Shown here: in pieces, positions 9,741 through 17,524 of the stretch | Layout: each line of letters opens with the position of its first letter | How positions within the stretch are numbered: the stretch's first letter is position 1 | Source of the DNA: UBA10324 sp038326325 | Lineage (GTDB): Bacteria; Bacteroidota; Bacteroidia; Chitinophagales; UBA10324 | Assembly (NCBI GenBank): GCA_038326325.1 | Contig: JBBQJW010000003.1 | Span: 124,001-188,000, forward strand | Length of the DNA stretch: 64,000 nucleotides | Reading direction: 5' to 3' | Position numbers and translations under genes: made by a program | The notes under the pieces: model-generated | What the model saw: the letters and a program-made list of their open reading frames with translations, nothing else | Told to the model about the DNA's origin: nothing | Database searches by the model: none

Positions 9741-9768
9741 AAAACAAAAACGCTCCTGTTACAGAGCG
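9741..9768 (-). terminator. Rho-independent terminator with the TGTWACA motif in its loop
   Basis: Read on the minus strand, a CGCTC/GAGCG stem (751-755 with 764-768 of this 9 kb block, i.e. 9751-9755 and 9764-9768) is followed by TTTTTGTTTT. The eight-base loop contains TGTAACA. It ends the 9795-11372 transcript ahead of the aspartate kinase gene. Confidence 0.75.
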
Positions 9769-9794
9769 CTTTGACAACGAAAATATAATAGAAA

Positions 9795-11372
9795 TTATTT
9801 AAAATGGAAAAATCCGATTTGACTTTTACTTGGCAGTGTGCAATAAAAAAACATTGAATCATCACTTAGTTGCTGGCAGTAACCTGCATCAATCGCAGCC
9901 ATTTTTCCGTACTCAGTTTTCCAGAGTTTTTGCGAATAGCGTGTTCCATCTGGTGCAACTTTTACTGCAACAACCGAGTAACCTTCTTTACTACTATGTT
10001 TTCCCTGCTCTTCTTCTTCACCTAAAGTTTTATCTTCTAATTTTCCGTCTGTTGCATACATTTTTTCTGCATTGGTGCTCTGATTAAAAATGTAATAGAG
10101 ATTACCATTGGCAATTGCAAGCGCATAAGTTGTAATCGGGTAACTTGATGTTTGTCGTTTAGGAATATCTTTTATCCAATCAATAGTTAAGTCGGGAGAA
10201 ATATTTACCAGAATTAAATTGTTGTAATGATAAGTTGTGGTTGTTGACATGTGACCTTGCGCATCCGTATATGTATTTGTAACAACATAGCTCTGCTCAC
10301 CGGTAAGCACAAATCCGCCATCGCTACGGCGAATAATATCATCAACATCGTAGTTTGTTAACTCACCTGTTTTTGCTTCGTGATGGGTGGTCATTAGTCG
10401 TGCAAGTAAACCTGAATCAAATTCTTTTGATTTACTTCCAACAATGGCAAGGTTATCCATGTCCACAGCCATCATGTAAACTCCTTTAATACTTGTTGTT
10501 CCTTTTGTAGAATAAAAACCGCCGCACATCAATCGTGTTCCGTCAAGCGAAGGAATCATCAAAATGGAGTTGATGAATTTATCACTCACATCTATCTTGA
10601 AATCTCTGCTTTTGGTTCCATTTTCTTTATATGCAATGATTCGATAATTATAATTTGCAACTCCGCCTTTAACCTCTTTCACCCCATTGAGATAATTTTT
10701 TCCGAGTATGTAAAAATTTCCCTTACGGTCAACATCCCAATCTTCAGTAGCAAATTGTTTTTCGGTGTAAGTAAGTTTAATATCCTTCTGCCATACTTTA
10801 TTCATGGTGCTATCGTACATCGTAACTTTATATTGTTCGTTCTCGCTTCCTTTCACCAACATATTTCCCATGAAGGCGATATAGGAGTTGTTGTCGGCTG
10901 TTACAATGGAGTAATAAATTTTTTGTCCGTCTTCAAGTTGGTTAGTGATTAAAACAGTTGGGTCACCTTTAAGCATTAAAGTGTTCTGGTCAATCTCCTG
11001 CTGATACACTGTTGTTTTATCTGCTTTCCAATCAGAATCATAAGCGAAGAGCATAAATTTTCCACCAATGTTCAATACATTTAAAAGCGTAACAGTCATC
11101 TTCCCCCACTTCAATGGAACTTCTCCTTCTTTAATTAAGGTCAGATCTTTTCCGAAGTGGTCAATAAAAATTCCACCACCGCTCCATAGCAAATTTTCTT
11201 TCACGAAGTAGGTCCCCCCAGATTCATCAGTACCGAGATAGTCAGTTAGTTTTTTCTGTCCTCCTCCGGCAAGCAGGCCACTGATTTCATAAGAAATAAA
11301 ATCGGTGCTTGTTTGTGCAAATGATGTGACATTAATAAGAATTAGCATCATTAAAAAAAATATTTTCTTCAT
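9795..11372 (-). CDS. Secreted protein, unknown function, probable beta-propeller
   Basis: A 525-residue protein with a clear signal peptide (MKKIFFLMMLILINVTSFAQ). The rest alternates short beta-strand-like segments with D/N/G turns and repeated themes such as DVDRKGNFYILGKNY, IPSLDGTRLMCGGFYS and RRSDGGFVLTGEQSY, spaced as blades of a propeller. No T9SS C-terminal domain is visible; the protein ends QIGFFHFK. No named family is recognised. It is flanked by its own terminator on one side and the terminator of the next minus-strand gene on the other, so it is monocistronic. Confidence 0.75.
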   Translation of the reverse strand: MKKIFFLMMLILINVTSFAQTSTDFISYEISGLLAGGGQKKLTDYLGTDESGGTYFVKENLLWSGGGIFIDHFGKDLTLIKEGEVPLKWGKMTVTLLNVLNIGGKFMLFAYDSDWKADKTTVYQQEIDQNTLMLKGDPTVLITNQLEDGQKIYYSIVTADNNSYIAFMGNMLVKGSENEQYKVTMYDSTMNKVWQKDIKLTYTEKQFATEDWDVDRKGNFYILGKNYLNGVKEVKGGVANYNYRIIAYKENGTKSRDFKIDVSDKFINSILMIPSLDGTRLMCGGFYSTKGTTSIKGVYMMAVDMDNLAIVGSKSKEFDSGLLARLMTTHHEAKTGELTNYDVDDIIRRSDGGFVLTGEQSYVVTNTYTDAQGHMSTTTTYHYNNLILVNISPDLTIDWIKDIPKRQTSSYPITTYALAIANGNLYYIFNQSTNAEKMYATDGKLEDKTLGEEEEQGKHSSKEGYSVVAVKVAPDGTRYSQKLWKTEYGKMAAIDAGYCQQLSDDSMFFYCTLPSKSQIGFFHFK

Positions 11373-11454
11373 TTTATTGTTTGTGTTTGAAGTGCAAAAT
11401 AGTTAGCAGATTCTAAAACCAAAACAGAATTATTTCTGAATATCATTTAATAAA

Positions 11455-11487
11455 AAAGCCATCACAATTGGTTGCGATGGCTTTTCA
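11455..11487 (-). terminator. Rho-independent terminator
   Basis: AGCCATC (11457-11463) pairs with GATGGCT (11476-11482); on the minus strand the stem is followed by a T run (TTTTTTATT). It ends the 11522-11947 gene. The plus-strand side also has TTTT, so it may work weakly both ways. Confidence 0.8.
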
Positions 11488-11521
11488 ATTCCAATTAATA
11501 AACCTCGAAATTTTTTACATC

Positions 11522-11947
11522 TTAAATCTCTTTAAAAGTTTTTACTACTTCATTCACTCGTGCAAGCAATTGTTTAAACTCTTCGTTGTTTTTCCCACGA
11601 AGCGAATTTTCTTTTGTTGTTTCACTGTAAAGAATATAACCATCACGATTAATTAATACAGAACCGTTATAAATATTTTCCTTCACTATCATCCATACTT
11701 TTTCGCTGACCTTGCTGATTGAAAAAAGATATACAGGTTTGTCTGCTCCCGGATTTGCATATCTGAAGATGACTGTGTTCTCTGTCTTTTCATTTACAAT
11801 TTTGTTTTGCCACTCAGTCGGAATACTTAATTGAAAGTGCATTTCTTCGCTGGTGAAATTAAATGTGTCAGTTAAATTGTTGGTTTTGTTCTCAGCGTTG
11901 ACCAATAAAGCAAGCGTTGCCATTAAGGCGATGAATGTTGTTTTCAT
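11522..11947 (-). CDS. Small secreted protein, unknown function
   Basis: A 141-residue protein with a signal peptide (MKTTFIALMATLALLVNA). The mature part reads as a compact alpha/beta domain (FQLSIPTEWQNKIVNEKTENTVIFRYANPGADKPVYLFSISKVSEKVW) of the kind seen in small periplasmic proteins that handle a 'SIP-W' beta-sheet core, but no family is named with confidence. It has its own terminator downstream. Upstream, the 250-base gap is shared with the divergent coiled-coil protein gene. Confidence 0.7.
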   Translation of the reverse strand: MKTTFIALMATLALLVNAENKTNNLTDTFNFTSEEMHFQLSIPTEWQNKIVNEKTENTVIFRYANPGADKPVYLFSISKVSEKVWMIVKENIYNGSVLINRDGYILYSETTKENSLRGKNNEEFKQLLARVNEVVKTFKEI

Positions 11948-12145
11948 GTCTTTAAAAATTTAGATTGTTATTAAATTATGAGGGAGAACAGGAGTAAAGC
12001 GATAGATGATAGAAAAATGTTACAGTCCTTTTAAAATATACTTTGTTAGAATTTTTTATGATGAACCACATGCAAAAGTTTTGTTTTACTAAAGGCAATA
12101 TGAGAACATAATTGGAAATTCCACATTCATAAGTGTAAACTCTAT

Positions 12146-12175
12146 TTTGAATCCTTCGTATTAAACATACCTTTG
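12146..12175 (+). promoter_or_regulatory. Bacteroidota-type promoter of the coiled-coil protein gene
   Basis: TTTG at 12146-12149 and TACCTTTG at 12168-12175, 18 bases apart, match the primary-sigma consensus of Bacteroidota (-33 TTTG, -7 TAnnTTTG). The ATG follows 24 bases after the -7 box. Confidence 0.75.
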
Positions 12176-12199
12176 CTACACTAATAAAAAATAAAAAAA

Positions 12200-13147
12200 A
12201 TGAGTGACCAATTAAACGAAACCCAATCTCAGGAAAAGAAAACTGATAACAGAACCCTCCTGCTGATTGCAATTATTGTTTTGTTAATAGCCGGTAACAT
12301 CTATCTGTATTGGAAACTAAACCAAAAACAGGATGTGGTAGAAATGCAGGCACAGAATTTAAACATGGATAGCGTGAAAATTGCTGACCTTGATTTGAAA
12401 TATAACAGCGCCTTAAATGATATTGAAGGTTTGCGCGGACAAAATTCATCTCTTGATAGTTTATTAAACATTAAAGAGAATGAAATAAAAACTATGAAGG
12501 CGGCTCTTGATGCAGCTAAAAAAGCTGGCAAGTTGAAAGATAAAGAATACCTCGCAAAACTTGGCGATCTTCAAAAGTTAGTTGACGATTTGAAAGGACA
12601 AATTACTCAGTTAGAAGCAGAGAAAAATATTCTTATTACTCAAAAAGATTCTCTTGGTCATGACCTTGATCAACAGGTTGTAGTGAATACCCAATTAAGT
12701 GGTGAGAATAAAGTCTTAAGTAAAAAAGTTCAACTTGGTTCATTGTTGAAGGCACAAAATATTATTGCAACAGGTGTGAAGGGAAAAGGAAAGGGAAAAG
12801 AAGTTGCAACCGATAACGCAAAGAAAACAGAAAGAATAAAAATTTGTTTTGATGTTGACGAAAACAAGATTGCTGATCAAGGAAGCAAAACTTTTTTACT
12901 TCGGTTGGTAGCACCAAATGGTTCTGTAATAAATGTAGCTAGTATGGGTAGCGGAAAATTTGTAAATGCAGAAACCAATGATGAAATGATTTATACAACT
13001 AAGCAAACAATTACCTACAATCAGAAACCACAAAATGTTTGTATCTACTGGGGAGCAACAGGTTCTACTTTCGATAAAGGAAAATATATAGCTGAACTTT
13101 ATCAGGACGGATACTCAGTCGGTAAAAAAGAATTTATTTTAAAATAA
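12200..13147 (+). CDS. Membrane-anchored coiled-coil protein, unknown function
   Basis: A 315-residue protein. Residues about 19-40 (TLLLIAIIVLLIAGNIYLYWKL) form one transmembrane helix after a short polar N-terminus, so the bulk should be periplasmic. Residues about 45-175 form a long coiled coil (heptads rich in Leu, Asp, Lys, Gln). A short Gly/Lys linker (GKGKGKE) leads to a C-terminal beta domain (KICFDVDENKIADQGSKTFLLRL...QNVCIYWG...YIAELYQDGYSVGKKEFILK), an arrangement I have seen described only as hypothetical in Bacteroidota. It overlaps the end of the convergent outer-membrane gene by 9 bases, and its apparent terminator lies inside that gene. Confidence 0.8.
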   Translation: MSDQLNETQSQEKKTDNRTLLLIAIIVLLIAGNIYLYWKLNQKQDVVEMQAQNLNMDSVKIADLDLKYNSALNDIEGLRGQNSSLDSLLNIKENEIKTMKAALDAAKKAGKLKDKEYLAKLGDLQKLVDDLKGQITQLEAEKNILITQKDSLGHDLDQQVVVNTQLSGENKVLSKKVQLGSLLKAQNIIATGVKGKGKGKEVATDNAKKTERIKICFDVDENKIADQGSKTFLLRLVAPNGSVINVASMGSGKFVNAETNDEMIYTTKQTITYNQKPQNVCIYWGATGSTFDKGKYIAELYQDGYSVGKKEFILK

Positions 13148-16100
13148 CGCCTGTAACTGTACGCGACCGACATTAACAATTTTTGATGAGCCAGTTTTAC
13201 GGCCATCATAACTAAGCGACAAGTTTAACTTGTCGCTTAGTTTTTTATCCCAGGTCAGATTCCATAACCAATTACTTCCAACCTGTAATCCCTGTAGAAT
13301 TGCATAGCCGCTCGGACTATCTGCTTTTGCATTGAATGAAATATTAGCGTAAGTAACTTTCGATGTCAGGTTACTTTTTGAAAGCAGATTATATTTTATT
13401 TCTAAAGAACCTTTGTGTTGAATTGCTTTTTCATTCGCATCGTTATAGGTGTTGCTTCCTTGTGAAAAGAAATAAGTTGTTGAAATTCTGAAGCGGCGAT
13501 TTGGTTGAAAAATCAGTTGCGGTTCATAAGAAACCGAAGGAATGATATAATTTCTATCAGTGAAAAATTCGCTTCGGTTTGATTTTTCTGATTGAGAAAT
13601 TTTTTGAAGCGTGGTGAATTTTTTACTGATGTTCCACCTCAATCGTAAATAGTATTCAAGACTCTCACGACTTTCAAAACCATTCACTAATAAACTTTTC
13701 GATTGATTATTCTGATAACCTAAATCAATTCCGTAAAAAGAATTTGCTCTGTTGAAATACAGATAATGATTTTGTGAAGAAGTGATGCTTACCAAAGAAG
13801 TATCAACCACATTCAAATCAAATGGATTGAATTGATTACTGAAATCGCTCCGCAAAATCTTTCGATTGATTTGCATGGACGACTGTGTATTGAAACGAGA
13901 AACAAATTTTCCGATAGAGCCTTTCTTATTCAGTATCACTTTCGGATTGATAGATAAACTCAATGAAAGTTGAGTGTTGTATGCTTTGATGTAATCGTTT
14001 GTTGGTGAAAAAACTTTTATATACTCAGCAAGGTCGGTGAAGGGAGCGATTTCAAATTCATTCAAATCTTTTACACCATTGTTATTGAAATCTCCTGCGT
14101 AACTATAAACTCCTTGCCCTGCAGGAACAAGCACATAAGAGAACTCCTGCTTTTGCTCCTGCACGCTTCCAACCCCGTAGACAGTTTGTGCCGTGATGAA
14201 ACCTTTGCTCACAACGAAACTCCATTCGGTTCTTCCAAGCATTGACTGGTCGGTTTTCTGTGCTGTAACAGTCGTGTCTGTTACATGTAATTCGCGATAG
14301 GTCAAATCAAGCGCAATGCGCATTTGCTTTTTCGAATTGTATTCTCCACTTAAAGAACCTGTGTAAGCAGTTGTTGCGTACTGAAAAATATTTTGCATTG
14401 GTTTATAATCATCGCGCTCACTTGCAGTTAAAACAAAATGCAATCGCGTGGTATCAGGTGTTTTTAAAAATGCTGTGTATTCATCCCAATGAAAACTTAA
14501 TGCGCTCAATGAATCATTTATTGAATTTTTTATAGTGTTGAATTCGCGTTGCCATTTTATTCCCGGGGTAACTCCTTTAAAATGTTTGAATGAATAACTG
14601 AGTAACAGTAGCGGACGAATAAATTCGGTAATTAAAGTTGAACTCTGTGATTGAAGCAGACTGGAAGTTGAAATAAAATTCCAGCCTTTGAAATTCAGGT
14701 TTCCATTTAGAGAATGACGAATACCTGAATAAAATTTTGTTCTCTGAAAGAACGAAAAATTATAAAATACGCTTCCGTTTTTCGGAAGTTTTATTCCTGT
14801 TCCTGCTGTTGCAAATTGTTCAACTGTAGCAGAATCGTTATTTGTTAAATTCCAGTCGCGGTCAAATTCAACTGGACGGTAGCGTTCCACAGGAACAAAA
14901 GTTTCTCCTGCATATTCGTAAGAAGCATTCGTGTTCAGCAATGGAACATTTTTCTCTTGCTTCTTTAATTTGAAGTCGTTTCCAACTGAAACCTTCGAAG
15001 CATAACCCTGATTGTTCTTATCATCAAGAGTAGAAAACAAATTCAAATCTTTATTGCTGAGCGCTCCTTCCCAATTCACAAAACCTGATTTAGAAATTTT
15101 CCGATTCACACCGAGTGTGAACATTTGAGTTTTCTGAGGCGCAATGAGTGGAACAAGTGGTTCATAATTTCCCTGTAACAGTCCACCAACGGGAGCAACC
15201 CATTTGTAAACTCTTCCATTTGCAGTTGAACTTGCAACTATGTAATACCCTTTGTGTTCACCCACATAAGAAAACTGCAAACTGAAATGCGCGCTATCTG
15301 GATTGATTGAGTACACATAAATAATTCCGAAGCTAGTGCTGTCAACTTTCTTGTAAAGAATTCTATCAGCATTCCATGCAATGCTGTCAATACTTTCGAA
15401 AAATGCATTTTGCAATGAATCACCTGCATTGAATAAAATTCTCTTTTGTGTTGAATCCAATGATTGCTGTAACGGTTGATTCTTAGCATCCGATTCAGAA
15501 TAAAAATTGAAAGTGAATTTCCATTTGTCATTCTCAAATTGCTGAGTTCCGGATAAAGTAGAACGGAAATAATTTTTATCGGAATATTCAAACTCCACGC
15601 TGATACGCGAATCCTGTGTGATGAGTTTGCGTGGCATAAAAGTTACTTGACCCGAATTGTAATCAATTATGTAGTCAGCACCTTCTCCTCGCTGCATCAA
15701 TGCACCATCCACAAAAACTTTTTCAGTTCCGGCAAGAATGATGATAAAAGTTTCGCCATTTGCACCCGTGAGTTTATATGGCCCCTGATTTCCTTCCTGC
15801 CCATCGAATTGATTTCGAGTGTATTTCCCTTTCGCTGCAGCAGCACTTGCTAAAGTTTTCCCTTTCCATTTATCATTCACTTTATAAATTGATTGAATTG
15901 CAGCACCCTGTTGCTTCTTGTAATAGTTCAGAAAATAACTTTCAGGTCGCTTCCAATCAAAATCACCAACAGTTAACGACGATTGTTTTTTACTAAGCTG
16001 AATAAACACTTTATCAAACTCCTGTAATTGGGCAGTGTTCCCTTCTGGTTGAATTGGAATATTATTGTCAGTGATTGCTGCATTCAATTGGACATCGCCA

Positions 16101-16651
16101 GCTAATCGACCACTCATTTGCAGATTGAGCGCGCTATTCACCACTAAATCCTGATTATTGCCGAAAGAAATTCCGCGTGAAAAATTTCCATCATAGTCAA
16201 CGCTTCCCAAATTGAAAATATCATCTGAAGTTTTTTCAGGAATATAAAAGGGCGCATTCATCAAACTGTCGCGCTTGTTATACTGAAGGAAATCTTTATG
16301 AAAAACTGATTTTGATAAATTAAATGGATAAACTCGATACTTCAAGAGCATGGTGTCACACTTTATTTTTGAAAGCAACTGAATTGTATTGTTCGTATAG
16401 CTGATAATAAAATCATTGGAAGAAATTTCAGAACCGTTACACAGATTGTTTAAAGAAATACTTCCGGGAACCACGCTCAAAGTGTCAATCACATTCACCG
16501 ATTGCGGCTTTATAATTTTATGAGAACGGAATTCATAAAGGGTTTGTGCTGATGAGAAGTGAAAGGTGAAAAGTGAAAGGTGAAATAATAAATACAGCGG
16601 CGAAATAATTCGCTTATTGAATATTTTATAAAATTGTTTTTGAAATTTCAT
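13139..16651 (-). CDS. Large outer-membrane beta-barrel-like protein, unknown function
   Basis: A 1170-residue protein. An N-terminal signal peptide ends near HFSSAQT. Residues about 150-400 contain conserved-looking segments (GSVDYDGNFSRGISFGNNQ, LQEFDKVFIQL, GDFDWKRPESYFLNYYKKQQG, DYNSGQVTFMPRKLIT). Further on, DFNNNGVKDLNEFEIAPFTDLAEYIKVF is a calcium-loop-like motif that occurs in a conserved Bacteroidota family without known function. The C-terminal part consists of alternating amphipathic strands typical of an outer-membrane barrel, ending KIVNVGRVQLQALF. It is far shorter than SprA and lacks anything I could tie to it. Its 3' end overlaps the convergent gene by 9 bases and holds that gene's terminator. 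Confidence 0.78.
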   Translation of the reverse strand: MKFQKQFYKIFNKRIISPLYLLFHLSLFTFHFSSAQTLYEFRSHKIIKPQSVNVIDTLSVVPGSISLNNLCNGSEISSNDFIISYTNNTIQLLSKIKCDTMLLKYRVYPFNLSKSVFHKDFLQYNKRDSLMNAPFYIPEKTSDDIFNLGSVDYDGNFSRGISFGNNQDLVVNSALNLQMSGRLAGDVQLNAAITDNNIPIQPEGNTAQLQEFDKVFIQLSKKQSSLTVGDFDWKRPESYFLNYYKKQQGAAIQSIYKVNDKWKGKTLASAAAAKGKYTRNQFDGQEGNQGPYKLTGANGETFIIILAGTEKVFVDGALMQRGEGADYIIDYNSGQVTFMPRKLITQDSRISVEFEYSDKNYFRSTLSGTQQFENDKWKFTFNFYSESDAKNQPLQQSLDSTQKRILFNAGDSLQNAFFESIDSIAWNADRILYKKVDSTSFGIIYVYSINPDSAHFSLQFSYVGEHKGYYIVASSTANGRVYKWVAPVGGLLQGNYEPLVPLIAPQKTQMFTLGVNRKISKSGFVNWEGALSNKDLNLFSTLDDKNNQGYASKVSVGNDFKLKKQEKNVPLLNTNASYEYAGETFVPVERYRPVEFDRDWNLTNNDSATVEQFATAGTGIKLPKNGSVFYNFSFFQRTKFYSGIRHSLNGNLNFKGWNFISTSSLLQSQSSTLITEFIRPLLLLSYSFKHFKGVTPGIKWQREFNTIKNSINDSLSALSFHWDEYTAFLKTPDTTRLHFVLTASERDDYKPMQNIFQYATTAYTGSLSGEYNSKKQMRIALDLTYRELHVTDTTVTAQKTDQSMLGRTEWSFVVSKGFITAQTVYGVGSVQEQKQEFSYVLVPAGQGVYSYAGDFNNNGVKDLNEFEIAPFTDLAEYIKVFSPTNDYIKAYNTQLSLSLSINPKVILNKKGSIGKFVSRFNTQSSMQINRKILRSDFSNQFNPFDLNVVDTSLVSITSSQNHYLYFNRANSFYGIDLGYQNNQSKSLLVNGFESRESLEYYLRLRWNISKKFTTLQKISQSEKSNRSEFFTDRNYIIPSVSYEPQLIFQPNRRFRISTTYFFSQGSNTYNDANEKAIQHKGSLEIKYNLLSKSNLTSKVTYANISFNAKADSPSGYAILQGLQVGSNWLWNLTWDKKLSDKLNLSLSYDGRKTGSSKIVNVGRVQLQALF
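13210..13246 (+). terminator. Perfect 16-bp inverted repeat with T-run, inside the convergent gene
   Basis: The arm at 13210-13225 is the exact reverse complement of 13227-13242, with one base between, followed by TTTT (13243-13246). It lies 63 bases past the stop of the coiled-coil gene and has the shape of an intrinsic terminator for it, while also coding KLSDKLNLSLS near the C-terminus of the minus-strand outer-membrane protein. Confidence 0.8.
16559..16586. repeat. Short tandem repeat in the signal-peptide codons
   Basis: Two near-identical 14-base units of the form GTGAAAGGTGAAAA follow each other. They encode FHLSLFTFHFSS in the signal peptide of the 1170-residue protein, so copy-number change by slippage would alter its length (13- or 14-base units would also shift frame). 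Confidence 0.7.
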
Positions 16652-16739
16652 GAATGAATCGAATCAAAAATAAATGTATTGAAAAGTTAAACGGCTTTCC
16701 CGTCAGCGTATTATCAACAAAATTAATTGAAGCAATTAT

Positions 16740-16777
16740 TTTGTTTGTCGTATAATATAATTAACTTTGTCGTATAA
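16740..16777 (+). promoter_or_regulatory. Promoter and direct-repeat operator of the toxin-antitoxin pair
   Basis: TTTG (16740-16743), 18 bases, then TAACTTTG (16762-16769) give a Bacteroidota promoter. Overlapping it are two identical copies of TTTGTCGTATAA at 16744-16755 and 16766-16777, exactly 22 bases apart, i.e. about two helical turns, on one face of the DNA. This is a plausible operator for autorepression by the ribbon-helix-helix-like antitoxin. The ATG follows ten bases after the second copy. Confidence 0.7.
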
Positions 16778-16786
16778 ATAAAAATT

Positions 16787-17047
16787 ATGGATGCAAAAAT
16801 CACAATGAGCTTTAACGAATCTGTTATAAAAAAAGCAAAACGATTTGCTGATGATAACAACATTAGCTTATCGCGGCTTACTGAATTTTTATTGAGTAAA
16901 GTAACCAATTCAAATTATCAATCGCTTGATGAACTTCCTGTTTCTGATTGGGTAAATATGGTTAGTGAAGGGCAAGTGGTTTACAATCATAAGCCGCGCA
17001 CTAAAAAGAGTCTTCGAAAGGAATATCATACAAAATTCAAAAAATAG
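16787..17047 (+). CDS. Antitoxin of a PIN-toxin pair (DUF6364/RHH-like)
   Basis: An 86-residue protein starting MDAKITMSFNESVIKKAKRFADDNNISLSRLTEFLL: a beta strand followed by two helices as in ribbon-helix-helix antitoxins, close to the DUF6364 type. The C-terminal half (SLDELPVSDWVNM...KPRTKKSLRKEYHTKFKK) is the basic, flexible toxin-binding part expected of such antitoxins. Its stop TAG overlaps the GTG start of the toxin by one base (TAGTG), so translation is coupled. Family knowledge gives DNA binding by the N-terminus and toxin neutralisation by the C-terminus; the operator repeats directly upstream fit autoregulation. Confidence 0.85.
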   Translation: MDAKITMSFNESVIKKAKRFADDNNISLSRLTEFLLSKVTNSNYQSLDELPVSDWVNMVSEGQVVYNHKPRTKKSLRKEYHTKFKK

Positions 17048-17472
17048 TGAAAGTTTTTTTAGATGCGAATATATTGGTTGCGGTTGCCTGTAATGAATAT
17101 CCATTGTTTACTAATTGTTCCCGGCTTCTGAGTTTGTGCGATGATTCGCGTTTTGAAGTTTATACTTCGCCGTTGTGTTTAGCAATCACTTATTACTTTG
17201 CCGAAAAGAAAAATGGAAATGATTTGGCGAGAAAAAAACTTCTATTGCTCTCTGAAAAGCTGAAGATTACAACTGTTGATTCTATTGCGGTTAAAAAAGT
17301 AAATGCAAATAAAGCCATTCACGATTTTGAAGATGGGCTTGAATATTATTCTGCTGTTCAGTCAAAAAATAAATGTATTGTAACAGAAGACAAAGACGAC
17401 TATTATTTTTCTGATATTGAAATTCTGAATGCCGAAGAGTTTTTGATGAAGTATGCAGTTAAAAAGAAGTAG
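17047..17472 (+). CDS. PIN-domain toxin (VapC-like RNase)
   Basis: A 141-residue PIN domain: MKVFLDANILVAVACNEYP supplies the first acidic residue (D6) and N8, a middle Glu-containing helix follows, IHDFEDGLEYYSAVQSKNKCIVTEDKDDY gives the second acidic cluster (D-F-E-D-G-L-E) and the third (T-E-D-K-D-D). These are the Mg-binding residues of PIN endoribonucleases. Translation starts with GTG at 17047, sharing its G with the antitoxin stop. The set is complete and in frame, so the toxin is probably active. The RNA target (tRNA or rRNA in known VapC) cannot be inferred. Confidence 0.88.
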   Translation: MKVFLDANILVAVACNEYPLFTNCSRLLSLCDDSRFEVYTSPLCLAITYYFAEKKNGNDLARKKLLLLSEKLKITTVDSIAVKKVNANKAIHDFEDGLEYYSAVQSKNKCIVTEDKDDYYFSDIEILNAEEFLMKYAVKKK

Positions 17473-17524
17473 CAGTTTCTTTCTTCATTTAAGGAGATAA
17501 ATATTTTAATCTTGCAATGCTTCT

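Noticed and set aside
11976..12272. 98-residue minus-strand frame
   Set aside because: Covers the plus-strand promoter and start of the coiled-coil gene and has shadow-like composition.
13139..16651. SprA (giant T9SS translocon) assignment
   Set aside because: At 1170 residues it is far shorter than SprA (over 2000) and shows none of its recognisable regions.
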